Source: Corynebacterium timonense (lineage in GTDB: Bacteria; Actinomycetota; Actinomycetes; Mycobacteriales; Mycobacteriaceae). Taken from it: a DNA stretch of 64,000 nucleotides. Positions 48,474 to 57,266 of the stretch are shown piece by piece (within the stretch, counting starts at the first letter, position 1; each line of letters begins with the position of its first letter). A program made the position numbers and the translations under genes. The notes below the pieces were generated by a model. The model was not told the DNA's origin. It saw only the letters and a list, made by a program, of their open reading frames with translations, and ran no database searches. Where the stretch lies: assembly GCF_900105305.1 (NCBI RefSeq), contig NZ_LT629765.1, positions 372,001-436,000 of the forward strand, read 5' to 3'.

Positions 48474-50486
48474 CTAGAACATCCCGCCGCGGGCGGAGGG
48501 GCCGCCGCCGGAAAACCCCCCGCCGCCGCCAAAGCCGCCGCCACCGCCGCCGCTATTGTTCCCGCCGCCGAAGAGGAGGGAGCCCCAGATGACGGCGCTG
48601 GCGACGTCGCCCGCCGTCGATTGGGCCCGCTGCCGGCGGTAGTGGCTGATGTCCTCGTTAGCCGCGGCGGAGGCGCGGCGCGCGGTGTCGGTGGCCTGGC
48701 GCGCCAGCCCGATCGCGGAGCGGGTGTCCTTGATACGTAGGTTGCGCGCCTCGTTGAACTGGCGTTTCGCCTCGGCCAGCAGGGTGCGGGCGTGGGGGCC
48801 GATGATCCGGCCGCGGGATTTGATGAGATCCTCCGCGCTCTGGATCTGCGCCGCAGCGGCGCGGAGCTGTTGATCCACGATCTGCAGCTGGCGCTTCTGG
48901 TCGGAGGCGGCGCCGCGGGCGCGGTCGATCTCGTCGTCGATGCGCGAGTCCAGGTCGGTCAGCTCGGTGTAGAGAGACAGCGGGTCGGTGTGGGCGCGGT
49001 CGCCGACGGCACCGAGCTGGGTGCGCGCCTCGGCGGCGATGGCATCGAGGGCGGCGACGTCGACCTTCGCGCCGTGCTGCTGGGTGCTCTTGAGCTGCTC
49101 GATCTCCCGCAGCTCCTCCTCGATCTCAGTGATGATGGCCGGGATGTTCGCCTCGGCGCTGCGGATGTTGTCCTCGGCGTGCTCGATGGCGGCGAGGTTC
49201 GTGTCGGAGACCTCGACGGCGTGGGACGCGGAGGCCAGCAGGTCCACCAGCCCGCCCTGGCGGCCGGCGGGCTGCGCGGCTGTGGCGCGGGCCTTGTTGA
49301 GCAGGCGTTCCGCCTCGTCGAGGGAGGCCGCGGCGACCTCGACGTTGTCCTCGATGGACTGCAGGACCTGCTCGGAGTGGCGCTGGCGGAGGGCGTCGAG
49401 AAGCGACTGCGCGGGCTCGAGACGGGCGCGGATGTCCACCGTGCGTTGGGTGATCTTGTCAACCTCAGCGGTGGCGTTCATGAGCACGCCGCGCATCTCG
49501 TTGAACTCCGTGCTGCGCGAGCGCAGCGCCTCCGTGGCCTGGCCGCAGGAGGAGATGATGTCGATGAGCATGGCGCGCTGCTCGGGCTCGTCCTGCGGCA
49601 GGGCGTTGTTGAGGCGCTGGTGGGTGGCGAAGGCGCGCTCGAGCGTCGACGTGGCGGTGTTCATGGCGGAGGTGAACGGGCGCACGCGCTCCGCGCCGAA
49701 CTCGGCGGTGGCGATCGCGAGCTCCTCCTTGCCCTGGCGGATGGACTCGTCGGCCTGGACCAGCGCGTCGTGGGAAAGCTGCCGCAGCGTCGGCGTGGGC
49801 AGCTGGGACAGCGCGTCGGTGTCTCCGGGGTCGAGCGCCCGGGCCGACTCCAGCTGCTTCGCCTGCGTCTTCTTGGTGTTGCGCCGCGTGGCGGCCCACA
49901 GTCCGCCGCCGGCGAGGGCGGCCACGCCGACGCCGCCGACCGCCCAGCCGATGTTCGCGGCGCTGGAGGAGCCGGCCGCCGCCTCAACTGCAGCGAGCGC
50001 GGCGCCCGCCCAGTTCTCGCTGGTCAGCTCCGCGTAGGCGGCGTCGTACATGTCGTCGATGTCGCCCTGGCCCCACATGCTTCCGCCCGCGACGGCGAAT
50101 CTACGTTCGGTCGGCGAGATCGCCACCACCGCGACGTTCGAGCCGGAGGCGTCGACGCTGGCCTGCGCCCATTCCTCCGCGGTCATCCCGCCGAAGGAGT
50201 CGAGGAAAGCCACGCGCACGGCCAGCTGCCTGTTCTGCGCAACCCCGTCAATGGCGCTTTCGATCTCCGCGACGTCGCCCCCGGAGAGCACGCCGGCCTC
50301 GTCGGTGACTGGCTCCGACAGCCGGCCCGGCGCGGTCGCCGTGGCCTGGGCCACCACGTGCGCCTGAGCGCGCACCTGCACGGGCGCCTGTGCTGGCGCG
50401 GCCGCGGCGGCGGCGGGGGAGGCGATCAGGGCGCAGCCCGCGACGAGCGGGGCGGCGGAGAGGATGCGAAGGGAGCGCTTTTTCAT
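48474..50486 (-). CDS. Secreted/membrane TPM-domain protein with coiled coil and Gly-rich tail
   Basis: 670 residues. Order: signal peptide (about 1-28, ending APAQA), TPM phosphatase-like domain (about 55-185, from EPVTDEAGVLSGGDVAEIES), a membrane helix (about 190-205), a long predicted coiled coil (about 215-600, rich in Glu/Gln/Ala), and a very Gly-rich C-terminus ending GGPSARGGMF. TPM proteins act in envelope or photosystem maintenance; the Gly-rich tail is a common trait of bacterial YgcG-like members. In C. glutamicum a similar protein lies at the equivalent position. Confidence 0.85.
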   Translation of the reverse strand: MKKRSLRILSAAPLVAGCALIASPAAAAAAPAQAPVQVRAQAHVVAQATATAPGRLSEPVTDEAGVLSGGDVAEIESAIDGVAQNRQLAVRVAFLDSFGGMTAEEWAQASVDASGSNVAVVAISPTERRFAVAGGSMWGQGDIDDMYDAAYAELTSENWAGAALAAVEAAAGSSSAANIGWAVGGVGVAALAGGGLWAATRRNTKKTQAKQLESARALDPGDTDALSQLPTPTLRQLSHDALVQADESIRQGKEELAIATAEFGAERVRPFTSAMNTATSTLERAFATHQRLNNALPQDEPEQRAMLIDIISSCGQATEALRSRSTEFNEMRGVLMNATAEVDKITQRTVDIRARLEPAQSLLDALRQRHSEQVLQSIEDNVEVAAASLDEAERLLNKARATAAQPAGRQGGLVDLLASASHAVEVSDTNLAAIEHAEDNIRSAEANIPAIITEIEEELREIEQLKSTQQHGAKVDVAALDAIAAEARTQLGAVGDRAHTDPLSLYTELTDLDSRIDDEIDRARGAASDQKRQLQIVDQQLRAAAAQIQSAEDLIKSRGRIIGPHARTLLAEAKRQFNEARNLRIKDTRSAIGLARQATDTARRASAAANEDISHYRRQRAQSTAGDVASAVIWGSLLFGGGNNSGGGGGGFGGGGGFSGGGPSARGGMF

Positions 50487-50542
50487 GGTGACTAGGGTAG
50501 TCGCTTCCCCGACACGGGGACTGCGCCATCTACGCTGGGTGT

Positions 50543-51841
50543 GTGTTCACGTATTCCACGTTCGATTCCGAGCGGCGCGCGCCGGAGGGGCCGAAGGGCT
50601 CGCAGATAGTCGAGAGCTTCGAAGAGCGTGGGGCGTTTTCCCGCGACAGGGCCCGCGTGTTGCACTCGGCCGCCCTGCGCCGACTCGCCGACAAAACTCA
50701 GGTGGTGGGCCCCCGCGACGGAGACACCCCACGCACGCGCCTGACGCACTCGCTCGAGGTCGCGCAGATTTCGCGCGGCATCGGCGAGGCCCTGGGACTC
50801 GACCCCGACCTGTGCGAGATGGCCGGGCTCACCCACGACATCGGCCACCCGCCCTACGGCCATAACGGCGAGAAAGCGCTGAACGACGTCTCCGCGAGCG
50901 GCTTCGAGGGCAACGCCCAGACGCTGCGCATCCTCGCCCGCCTCGAACCGAAGTCGCTGGTGGGGGAGACCTCCTACGGGCTGAACCTGACCCGCGCCTC
51001 CCTCGACGCGGCCTGCAAGTACCCGCTGACGCGCACCAACCCGGACGGCTCGACGAACCGCAAATACGGGGCCTACGACGAGGACGCCGACGTTCTCGAG
51101 TGGCTGCGCCAGGGCCACACGGACGCGGCCCCGCCGATGGAGGCGCAGGTGATGGACTGCTCGGACGACATCGCCTACTCGGTGCACGACGTGGAGGACG
51201 GCATCGTCTCCGGGCGCGTCACGCTCAAGGTGCTGTGGGACTTGGTCGAGCTGGCCGCGCTGGCGGAGAAGGGGGCGAAGGCCTTTGGCGGCACGGCCGA
51301 CGAGCTCATCGAGGCGGCCGCCCGGCTGCGGGCGCTGCCCTCGATCGCCGCGGCCGCCGACTTCGACTACACCTTGTCCTCCTGGACCCGGCTCAAGCAG
51401 CTGACCTCCGAGCTCGTGGGCCGCTACGTCGGCGCGGTGGCCACCGCCACCCGCGGCGACGAGGCGAACCACCCCGACGCCCTGGCGTGCGAGGCGAACC
51501 CGTCGGGCGCGCTGGGCCGCCAGTACGGGCGCCTGGTCATCCCCGCGGAGGCGGAGGCGGAGGTCCGGCTGCTCAAGACCGTGGCGGTGCTCTACGTCAT
51601 GGACATGCCCGCCCACGTGCGCCGCCAGGACAGGCAGCGCGACCGGATCTTTCGGGTCTACGACTACATGCTCGCCGGCGCCCCCGGCACGCTGGACACG
51701 GTGTTCCAGCAGTGGTGGGCCGCGGCCGCCACCGACGCCGAGCGCGAGCGCGTGGTGGTGGACCAGATCGCGTCCATGACGGAGTCGCGCCTGGAGCGGG
51801 CGGCGAAGAAGTCTGCGGGGGTCGCGGGCTTCATGGCCTAA
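50543..51841 (+). CDS. dgt: dGTP triphosphohydrolase-like HD-domain protein
   Basis: Deoxynucleotide triphosphohydrolase (dGTPase family), controlling dNTP pools. 432 residues from GTG at 50543. The HD metal site is spread over TRLTHSLEVAQ (first His), LTHDIGHPPYGHNGE (His98-Asp99 and the following His) and MDCSDDIAYSVHDVEDG (late Asp). Located directly upstream of the RNase and dnaG genes as in related corynebacteria. Confidence 0.92.
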   Translation: MFTYSTFDSERRAPEGPKGSQIVESFEERGAFSRDRARVLHSAALRRLADKTQVVGPRDGDTPRTRLTHSLEVAQISRGIGEALGLDPDLCEMAGLTHDIGHPPYGHNGEKALNDVSASGFEGNAQTLRILARLEPKSLVGETSYGLNLTRASLDAACKYPLTRTNPDGSTNRKYGAYDEDADVLEWLRQGHTDAAPPMEAQVMDCSDDIAYSVHDVEDGIVSGRVTLKVLWDLVELAALAEKGAKAFGGTADELIEAAARLRALPSIAAAADFDYTLSSWTRLKQLTSELVGRYVGAVATATRGDEANHPDALACEANPSGALGRQYGRLVIPAEAEAEVRLLKTVAVLYVMDMPAHVRRQDRQRDRIFRVYDYMLAGAPGTLDTVFQQWWAAAATDAERERVVVDQIASMTESRLERAAKKSAGVAGFMA

Positions 51842-51884
51842 AACCGCGAGCACTCTTCGCGGCATGCACTAGTGCTAGTACTTG

Positions 51885-52277
51885 CTAGTACTGCACCTCG
51901 CAGAAGCTTTCGTAGTGGTCGCCGGTGTAGTACCACTCGTCGACGTCGCCGTCGGCGCCGCCCCCGGTGACAATGCGGCGCTGCCCGCGGTGGTTCAGGC
52001 CGGGCGTGTCCACGGTGTATTCGCGGTAGTAGCCCAGGTCCTCGTCGGGGAGGACGTTTTCGTAGTTGCCGAAGCGACGGTCGTCGTGTTCGGGGTACGG
52101 GAAGGGCCCGCCGTCCTCGACGGCGCGGATGGTGTCCCACGCTTCGTCGGGAAGCGAGCCGCACGCAGAAACGCCGGCGGAGCCGCTGGCGGGGGCCAGC
52201 CCCTCGGGCCCGCAGGCGACGAGGCAGACGGGCACGCAGGCGAGGGCGATGAGGGCGGGAAGGCGCATGGGCAGCAT
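51885..52277 (-). CDS. Secreted guanyl-specific ribonuclease (RNase Sa/barnase family), lipoprotein form
   Basis: 130 residues. Signal peptide with lipobox LVAC (Cys22), so predicted to be a surface lipoprotein. The mature domain matches RNase Sa: GPFPYPEHD, NYENVLP, the catalytic Glu86 in YYREYTVDTPG, Arg101 in RGQRRIV and His121 in YYTGDHYESF; Cys39 and Cys126 could form the usual disulfide. All catalytic residues are kept, so it should cleave RNA after G outside the cytoplasm. I see no barstar-type inhibitor gene beside it. Confidence 0.88.
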   Translation of the reverse strand: MLPMRLPALIALACVPVCLVACGPEGLAPASGSAGVSACGSLPDEAWDTIRAVEDGGPFPYPEHDDRRFGNYENVLPDEDLGYYREYTVDTPGLNHRGQRRIVTGGGADGDVDEWYYTGDHYESFCEVQY

Positions 52278-52330
52278 CTTCCCACAGCGACTGGCGCCGG
52301 CGGAATTGACCGCGGGGCTACGATGTAGCC

Positions 52331-54220
52331 ATGGCTAGGGGCAGAATTCCGGATAGTGACATTCAGGCTATCCGCGAGCGGGCGCCGATCGACGAGATCG
52401 TCGGCGAGTACGTGCAGCTCAAACCCGCAGGCCACGACTCGCTGAAGGGCTTGAGCCCCTTCAAGGACGAAAAGACCCCCTCGTTTCACGTCCGCCCCGC
52501 GCGCGGCTACTACCACTGCTTTTCGACGGGTAAAGGCGGCGACGTCTTCTCCTTCCTCATGGAGATGGAGCAGCTGAGTTTCCCCGAGGCGGTGGAGGCG
52601 GTCGCCGAGCAGATCGGCTACCACATCAACTATCAGGGCGGGTCGACCGGCGCGCGCGACGTCAAACCCGGTACCCGCGCCCGGCTGTTGGCGGCGAACA
52701 AGGCGGCGCACGAGTTCTACCGCGAGCAGCTGGAGACCTCGGAGGCGGAGCCGGCCCGCGCCTTCCTTCTCGGCCGCGGCTTCGACAAAGACACCATCTA
52801 CCACTTCGAGTGCGGCTACGCCCCCGACGGCTGGGACACCCTGACCAAGCACCTGCTGCGTACAGGCTTTAGCGTCGAGGAGCTGCAGGACGCGGGGCTG
52901 AGCAGCATGGGCAGGCGCGGGCCCATTGACAAGTTCCGCCGCCGCCTGCTGTGGCCCATCAAGGACGTGGCGGGCAACGTCATCGGCTTCGGCGCCCGCA
53001 AGCTGTTTGAGGACGACCCGATGGGCAAGTACATGAACACCCAGGACACGATGCTCTACCACAAGAGCAAGGTCCTGTTCGGCCTGGACCTGGCGAAAAA
53101 GCACATCGCCGAGGGGCACCAGGCGGTGATCGTGGAGGGCTACACCGACGTCATGGCGATGCACGCGGCCGGGGTGAAAACGGCCGTCGCCTCGTGCGGC
53201 ACCGCCTTCGGCGCGGAGCACCTGGCCATCATCCGACGCCTCATGCTCGACGACAACTTCTTCCGCGGCGAGCTCATCTACACCTTCGACGGCGACGAGG
53301 CGGGGCAGAAGGCCGCGCTGCGCGCCTTCGAGGGGGACCAGCAGTTCACGGGCCAGTCCTTCGTCGCCGTCGCCCCCGACGGCATGGACCCGTGCGACCT
53401 GCGTCTGGCCAAGGGCGACACCGCGGTGCGCGACCTCGTGGCGTCCCGGGTGCCCATGCTCGAGTTCGTCATCGAGTCCCTCCTGAGCGCCTACCCGCTC
53501 GACACGGCGGAGGGGCGCCTGCAAGCGTTGCGACGCACCGTCCCCGTCGTCGCCGGAATCTCCGACAGGGTCCTACAGACCGAGTACGCGCGCCGCCTCG
53601 CCGGCTGGGTCGGCTGGCCGAACCCGGACGAGGTCCTCGAGCAGGTGCGCGCGGAGGCGAAGCGCCCGAAGAAGCAGAAACGCGCGCTGCGCCGCGCGGC
53701 AGCGGAGGAGCCGGTCAACGCGAACGAGCCGGTGCTCATCCTGCCCGACCCGAACGACCCGCTGCTGTGGCCCCAGCGCGAGGCCCTGAAGCTCGCCCTG
53801 CAGTACCCGGACGCGGCGGGGGACTACTTCGACGGCATCAACCCGGATGCCTTCACCAACCCGGCGTACCGCCAGGTGCGCGATGCGATCACCGCCGCGG
53901 GAGGGGCGGCGGGGGCCAGCGAGGGCGCGTCGTGGCTGCCGCAGGTGGCCGGTGAGATGGCCACGGTGGCGGGGCGCAACTTCGTCTCGGAGCTGGCGCT
54001 GGAAGAAATCCACGCCGACGGCGTGGACGCCTACGCGGACTCGGTGCTCTCGCGGCTGCAGGAGACGCGGGTGGGAGATCAGATCGCGCAGCTCAAGGCG
54101 CAGCTGCAGCGCATGCGCCCGAGCGACGACGAGCAGTCCTACAACGCCCTGTTCTCCGACCTCATTGCCCTCGAGCAGGCGCGCCGCGAACTCAACGACA
54201 GGGCGTTCCGGGGGGCGTAG
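52331..54220 (+). CDS. dnaG: DNA primase DnaG with degenerate zinc-binding site
   Basis: Synthesises RNA primers at the replication fork. 629 residues. N-terminal CHC2-type domain (about 1-100), TOPRIM core with VVEGYTDVMAMHAAG-like and YTFDGDEAGQKAA, and a C-terminal DnaB-interaction domain (about 450-629). The four expected zinc ligands read Ser42 (LSPFK), Lys45, Cys63 and Thr66 (HCFSTGKGG) instead of Cys-His-Cys-Cys, so zinc cannot be bound in the usual way. The surrounding fold residues (EKTPSFHVRP) are well kept. I believe this is shared by other corynebacteria but cannot confirm it here. Confidence 0.95.
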   Translation: MARGRIPDSDIQAIRERAPIDEIVGEYVQLKPAGHDSLKGLSPFKDEKTPSFHVRPARGYYHCFSTGKGGDVFSFLMEMEQLSFPEAVEAVAEQIGYHINYQGGSTGARDVKPGTRARLLAANKAAHEFYREQLETSEAEPARAFLLGRGFDKDTIYHFECGYAPDGWDTLTKHLLRTGFSVEELQDAGLSSMGRRGPIDKFRRRLLWPIKDVAGNVIGFGARKLFEDDPMGKYMNTQDTMLYHKSKVLFGLDLAKKHIAEGHQAVIVEGYTDVMAMHAAGVKTAVASCGTAFGAEHLAIIRRLMLDDNFFRGELIYTFDGDEAGQKAALRAFEGDQQFTGQSFVAVAPDGMDPCDLRLAKGDTAVRDLVASRVPMLEFVIESLLSAYPLDTAEGRLQALRRTVPVVAGISDRVLQTEYARRLAGWVGWPNPDEVLEQVRAEAKRPKKQKRALRRAAAEEPVNANEPVLILPDPNDPLLWPQREALKLALQYPDAAGDYFDGINPDAFTNPAYRQVRDAITAAGGAAGASEGASWLPQVAGEMATVAGRNFVSELALEEIHADGVDAYADSVLSRLQETRVGDQIAQLKAQLQRMRPSDDEQSYNALFSDLIALEQARRELNDRAFRGA

Positions 54221-54241
54221 GCCCGCCGGGCCCCGGGCGTC

Positions 54242-54886
54242 CTAGTCGGCGAACTGACGCGCCGCGAACTCCACGGCGTCGACGGCGAGCCCGGAATCGT
54301 ACTCGTCGCGCGCGGCGCGCAGGCGCGTGAGGTACTCGCCGTACTCCTCGCCGCTCCAGTCGTGGTCGGCGGGCAGGCCGGCAACGGCGGCGCGCTTCGA
54401 GCAGATGATCACCGGCTTGTCGTCGCCCGCCTCCTGCGGGCCGGCGAGGAAGTAGGCCACGAGCGAGGCGTACTTCGGGCGCAGGCCGGTCCCCGTGAGG
54501 GCGGCGTACTGCTCGGCGGGTTCTGCGCCCTCGAGGCCGCGGATGGCCTGGAGCAGCGCGGTGGCCTTGCCCTTGTTGCGCAGGAACTGCTGCAGGAGCA
54601 GCACGTCCGGGGACTGGCCCGCCCCATAGGCGAGGGTGGCGCCGAGGAAATCGATGATCTGCTCGCGCTGGAAGCCGGAGTCGACGACGGCGCCGGCGAA
54701 GAGGAAGACCTCGGCCCGGGTGAGTGTGGCGGTGGCGTCGTCGCGGAAGGGCGGGACGCGGCGCAGGTGGTGCGGCCAGCCGGTCTTCCAGCGGCGGGGG
54801 GAGAAGGTCACCGAGTGGTTCATGACGTCGCTGGCGGTGGGGGCGGTCGCCTTCAGGGCGTCGAGGATCTGGTTCATACGGTCCAT
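54242..54886 (-). CDS. Conserved hypothetical protein (possible OGG-fold protein)
   Basis: About 214 residues from the ATG at 54886 (or 54877). Soluble, mixed helical; recognisable segments are SVTFSPRRWKTGWPHHLRRV, LTRAEVFLFAGAVVDSGF and CSKRAAVAGLPADHDWSGEEY. The FSPRRW and late W pattern reminds me of the uncharacterised OGG-fold group, but no glycosylase helix-hairpin-helix catalytic motif is evident, so I leave the function open. Divergent from mazG with 37 bp between starts, convergent to dnaG. Confidence 0.7.
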   Translation of the reverse strand: MDRMNQILDALKATAPTASDVMNHSVTFSPRRWKTGWPHHLRRVPPFRDDATATLTRAEVFLFAGAVVDSGFQREQIIDFLGATLAYGAGQSPDVLLLQQFLRNKGKATALLQAIRGLEGAEPAEQYAALTGTGLRPKYASLVAYFLAGPQEAGDDKPVIICSKRAAVAGLPADHDWSGEEYGEYLTRLRAARDEYDSGLAVDAVEFAARQFAD

Positions 54887-54923
54887 TGTGGCAGACGGGC
54901 CCGGCCCCAATAGGATTGGGCGC

Positions 54924-55535
54924 ATGACCATCCTTGTCCTCGATCCGCGCTGGCCCGACATGATCCCGCTGGGGGTGGCCTCACGCATCACCGGGCCGGT
55001 GGAGTACACCTCCGAGGTCCCGGTGTCTGTGCGGTGGGCGCTGGCCGATGTCACCCCGGGCGGGGCTGGGGGGTGGCTGGTGACGACGGACGCGGGCGAT
55101 CCTGACGTCGTGAAGCGAGCGGAGTCCGAGGACACGATCGTGGTGCCGAGCCTTGCGGACCCGCTCGCGCAGGCGGAGGAGACGATGCGCCGCGCGCGTG
55201 AGCGGGGAGAATGGGAGCGTTCGATGACGCACGAGTCGCTGCTTGCCTACCTCGAGGAAGAGGCCCGCGAGTTCGCGGCGGCCGTGCGCGGCGGGGACGA
55301 CGCGCAGATGCGCGCGGAGCTTAGCGACGTCTTCCTGCAGGTGCTTTTCCACGCCGAGCTCGCCCGGGAGCGCGGCGCCTTCGACCTCGCGGACGTCGCG
55401 GCGGCCTTCGTGGACAAGATGAAGTCCCGCGCCCCCTATCTTTTCGACGGGAGCACGGGACTCGTGGGCCTCGAGGAGCAGGACCGCCTCTGGGCCGAGG
55501 GCAAGCGCCGGGAAGGCGCGCCCGGGGCGACCTAG
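54924..55535 (+). CDS. mazG: MazG nucleotide pyrophosphohydrolase
   Basis: Hydrolyses non-canonical or excess NTPs to NMPs. 203 residues from the ATG at 54924. The N-terminal ~85 residues are an extra alpha/beta region as in actinobacterial MazG; the MazG fold follows with metal-binding YLEEEAREFAAAV and ELSDVFLQVLFHAEL. The C-terminal KRREG tail ends four bases inside the convergent secreted-protein gene. Confidence 0.88.
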   Translation: MTILVLDPRWPDMIPLGVASRITGPVEYTSEVPVSVRWALADVTPGGAGGWLVTTDAGDPDVVKRAESEDTIVVPSLADPLAQAEETMRRARERGEWERSMTHESLLAYLEEEAREFAAAVRGGDDAQMRAELSDVFLQVLFHAELARERGAFDLADVAAAFVDKMKSRAPYLFDGSTGLVGLEEQDRLWAEGKRREGAPGAT

Positions 55536-55948
55536 CGCAGGGTGGGCACGAGGTCGCGGATCTGCGGCAGCCCCGCCTGGGAGGACAGCTGCGAGCTGAG
55601 CTTGAGGGCCTGGTCGACGGGCGTCTCAGGGTCCGGCTTGACCACGCCGCACTCGAGTGCGCGGTCGCCCACGGCGCTGATGGTGCCGGAGGCGACGAGG
55701 CGCAGGGCGGCGTCGTCGCCGATGGCCTTGTTCAGGCTGGTGACCAGGCCGGAGCGGGTGGTCTGGTCGGTGACAAAGCCGGTGGCCCGAAGGGCCGTGC
55801 CCACGAGGCCACAGTCGGCGGTGGCGACGTTGCCGTTGACGATCTTCAGCAGCTCGAGGTAGTTGGGCTGGGTCTGTGCCTGAGCGGGGGCGGCGAGGGC
55901 CGCCGCGGCGATCAGGCCCGCGGTCAGGGCGGGGGCGATGCGGCGCAT
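55532..55948 (-). CDS. Small secreted protein of unknown function
   Basis: 138 residues from the ATG at 55948. A clear Sec signal peptide (RRIAPALTAGLIAAAALAAP, cleavage after AQA) is followed by a compact helical domain with two cysteines (TADCGLV and ALECGVV) that may form a disulfide. No membrane anchor, so released to the envelope or medium. Family not recognised. It overlaps mazG tail to tail by four bases. Confidence 0.75.
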   Translation of the reverse strand: MRRIAPALTAGLIAAAALAAPAQAQTQPNYLELLKIVNGNVATADCGLVGTALRATGFVTDQTTRSGLVTSLNKAIGDDAALRLVASGTISAVGDRALECGVVKPDPETPVDQALKLSSQLSSQAGLPQIRDLVPTLR

Positions 55949-56051
55949 AGAGAGTTCCTTTTCCGAATCAAACGACTGGGTCGGATGAAACTCTAGCGCA
56001 TTTGTGTGACGCATGGTGCGTATCGACGCCCATCTTCCGCGCGACCGACGT

Positions 56052-57254
56052 TTAGACCGCCTCCACCGCCAGCGACTGCCCCTGCCCGACGCCGATGCAC
56101 AGCGTGGACAGGCCGCGTGTTGCCCCCTCCTTTTCCATCCGGTTGAGCAGGGTGATGGTAATGCGGCAGCCCGAGGAACCCAACGGGTGGCCGAGGGCGA
56201 TGGCGCCGCCCCAGGCGTTGACGCGCTCCTGGTCGAGGCCGAGGTCGCGGATGCACGCCAGCGACTGCGAGGCGAAGGCCTCGTTGAGCTCGATCGCGTC
56301 GACGTCGTCGACGCTCCAGCCGATCTTGTCAAACAGCTTTTGGGTCGCCGGGACCGGTCCCAGCCCCATGATGTGGGGCGCCAGGCCCGCCGTCGCGGAG
56401 CCGACCACGCGGGCGCGCGGGGTCAGGCCGTACTTCTTCAGGGCCGCCTCAGAGCAGACGATGATGGCGGAGGCGCCGTCGTTGAGCGCGGAGGAGTTGC
56501 CGGCGGTGACCACGGTGCCGCCCTCTACGACGGGGCGCAGCGTGGCCAGCACCTCGGGGGTGGTGTTCGGGCGGATGCCCTCGTCGCGGGTGACCACGAT
56601 GTCCTCGGCCTTGCGCTGCGGCACGGTGATCGGGATGATCTCCGAGGCAAACAGCCCCGCCTCGGTGGCCTCGTGCGCGCGGCGCTGGGACTGCACGGCG
56701 AAGGCGTCGGCGTCTTCGCGCGAGATGTTCTTCACGCGGGCGACCTCCTCGGCGGTCTCCGGCATGGAGTAGGTGAGCTTCTCCTGCGCGGCGAAGACCG
56801 GGTTGGTGAAGCGCCAGCCGATCGAGGTGTCGAAGATCGCGCCGGGGGAGGCGAAGGCCTTCTTCGGCTTCTCCATCACCCAGGGGGCGCGCGACATGGA
56901 CTCGACGCCGCCGGCGACGATGATGTCGGCGTCGCCCGCTTTGACCAGGGACGCCGCTACCGTGATGGCGTTGAGGCCGGAGGCGCACAGGCGGTTGACG
57001 GTGAAGCCGGGGACGGTGTCGGGAAAGCCGGCGAGCAGCCAGGCCATGCGGGCGACGTTGCGGTTGTCCTCGCCGGCGCCGTTCGCGTTGCCCAGGATGA
57101 CGTCGTCGACGTCGGCGGGGTCGATGCCAGCGTCCTCCACCACCGCCTTGATGGCGGTGGCAGCGAGGTCGTCGGCGCGGATGTCGGAGAGGATCCCGCC
57201 GTACTTACCCACGGGGGTGCGCAGGCCGGAGACGAGGTAGGCGTCGTTGGTCAT
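56052..57254 (-). CDS. Acetyl-CoA acyltransferase (thiolase, PcaF/PaaJ-like)
   Basis: Cleaves a 3-oxoacyl-CoA with CoA to acetyl-CoA and a shortened acyl-CoA. 400 residues. Catalytic Cys90 (VNRLCASGLNA), His356 (AIALGHPLG) and Cys386 (LCIGVGQG). The CIGVGQG form of the last motif is the one usual in beta-ketoadipyl-CoA thiolases (PcaF/PaaJ), hinting at a dicarboxylic substrate such as 3-oxoadipyl-CoA. It follows the acyl-CoA dehydrogenase gene with 12 bp between them. Confidence 0.92.
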   Translation of the reverse strand: MTNDAYLVSGLRTPVGKYGGILSDIRADDLAATAIKAVVEDAGIDPADVDDVILGNANGAGEDNRNVARMAWLLAGFPDTVPGFTVNRLCASGLNAITVAASLVKAGDADIIVAGGVESMSRAPWVMEKPKKAFASPGAIFDTSIGWRFTNPVFAAQEKLTYSMPETAEEVARVKNISREDADAFAVQSQRRAHEATEAGLFASEIIPITVPQRKAEDIVVTRDEGIRPNTTPEVLATLRPVVEGGTVVTAGNSSALNDGASAIIVCSEAALKKYGLTPRARVVGSATAGLAPHIMGLGPVPATQKLFDKIGWSVDDVDAIELNEAFASQSLACIRDLGLDQERVNAWGGAIALGHPLGSSGCRITITLLNRMEKEGATRGLSTLCIGVGQGQSLAVEAV

Positions 57255-57266
57255 GGTTGTTTTCCT

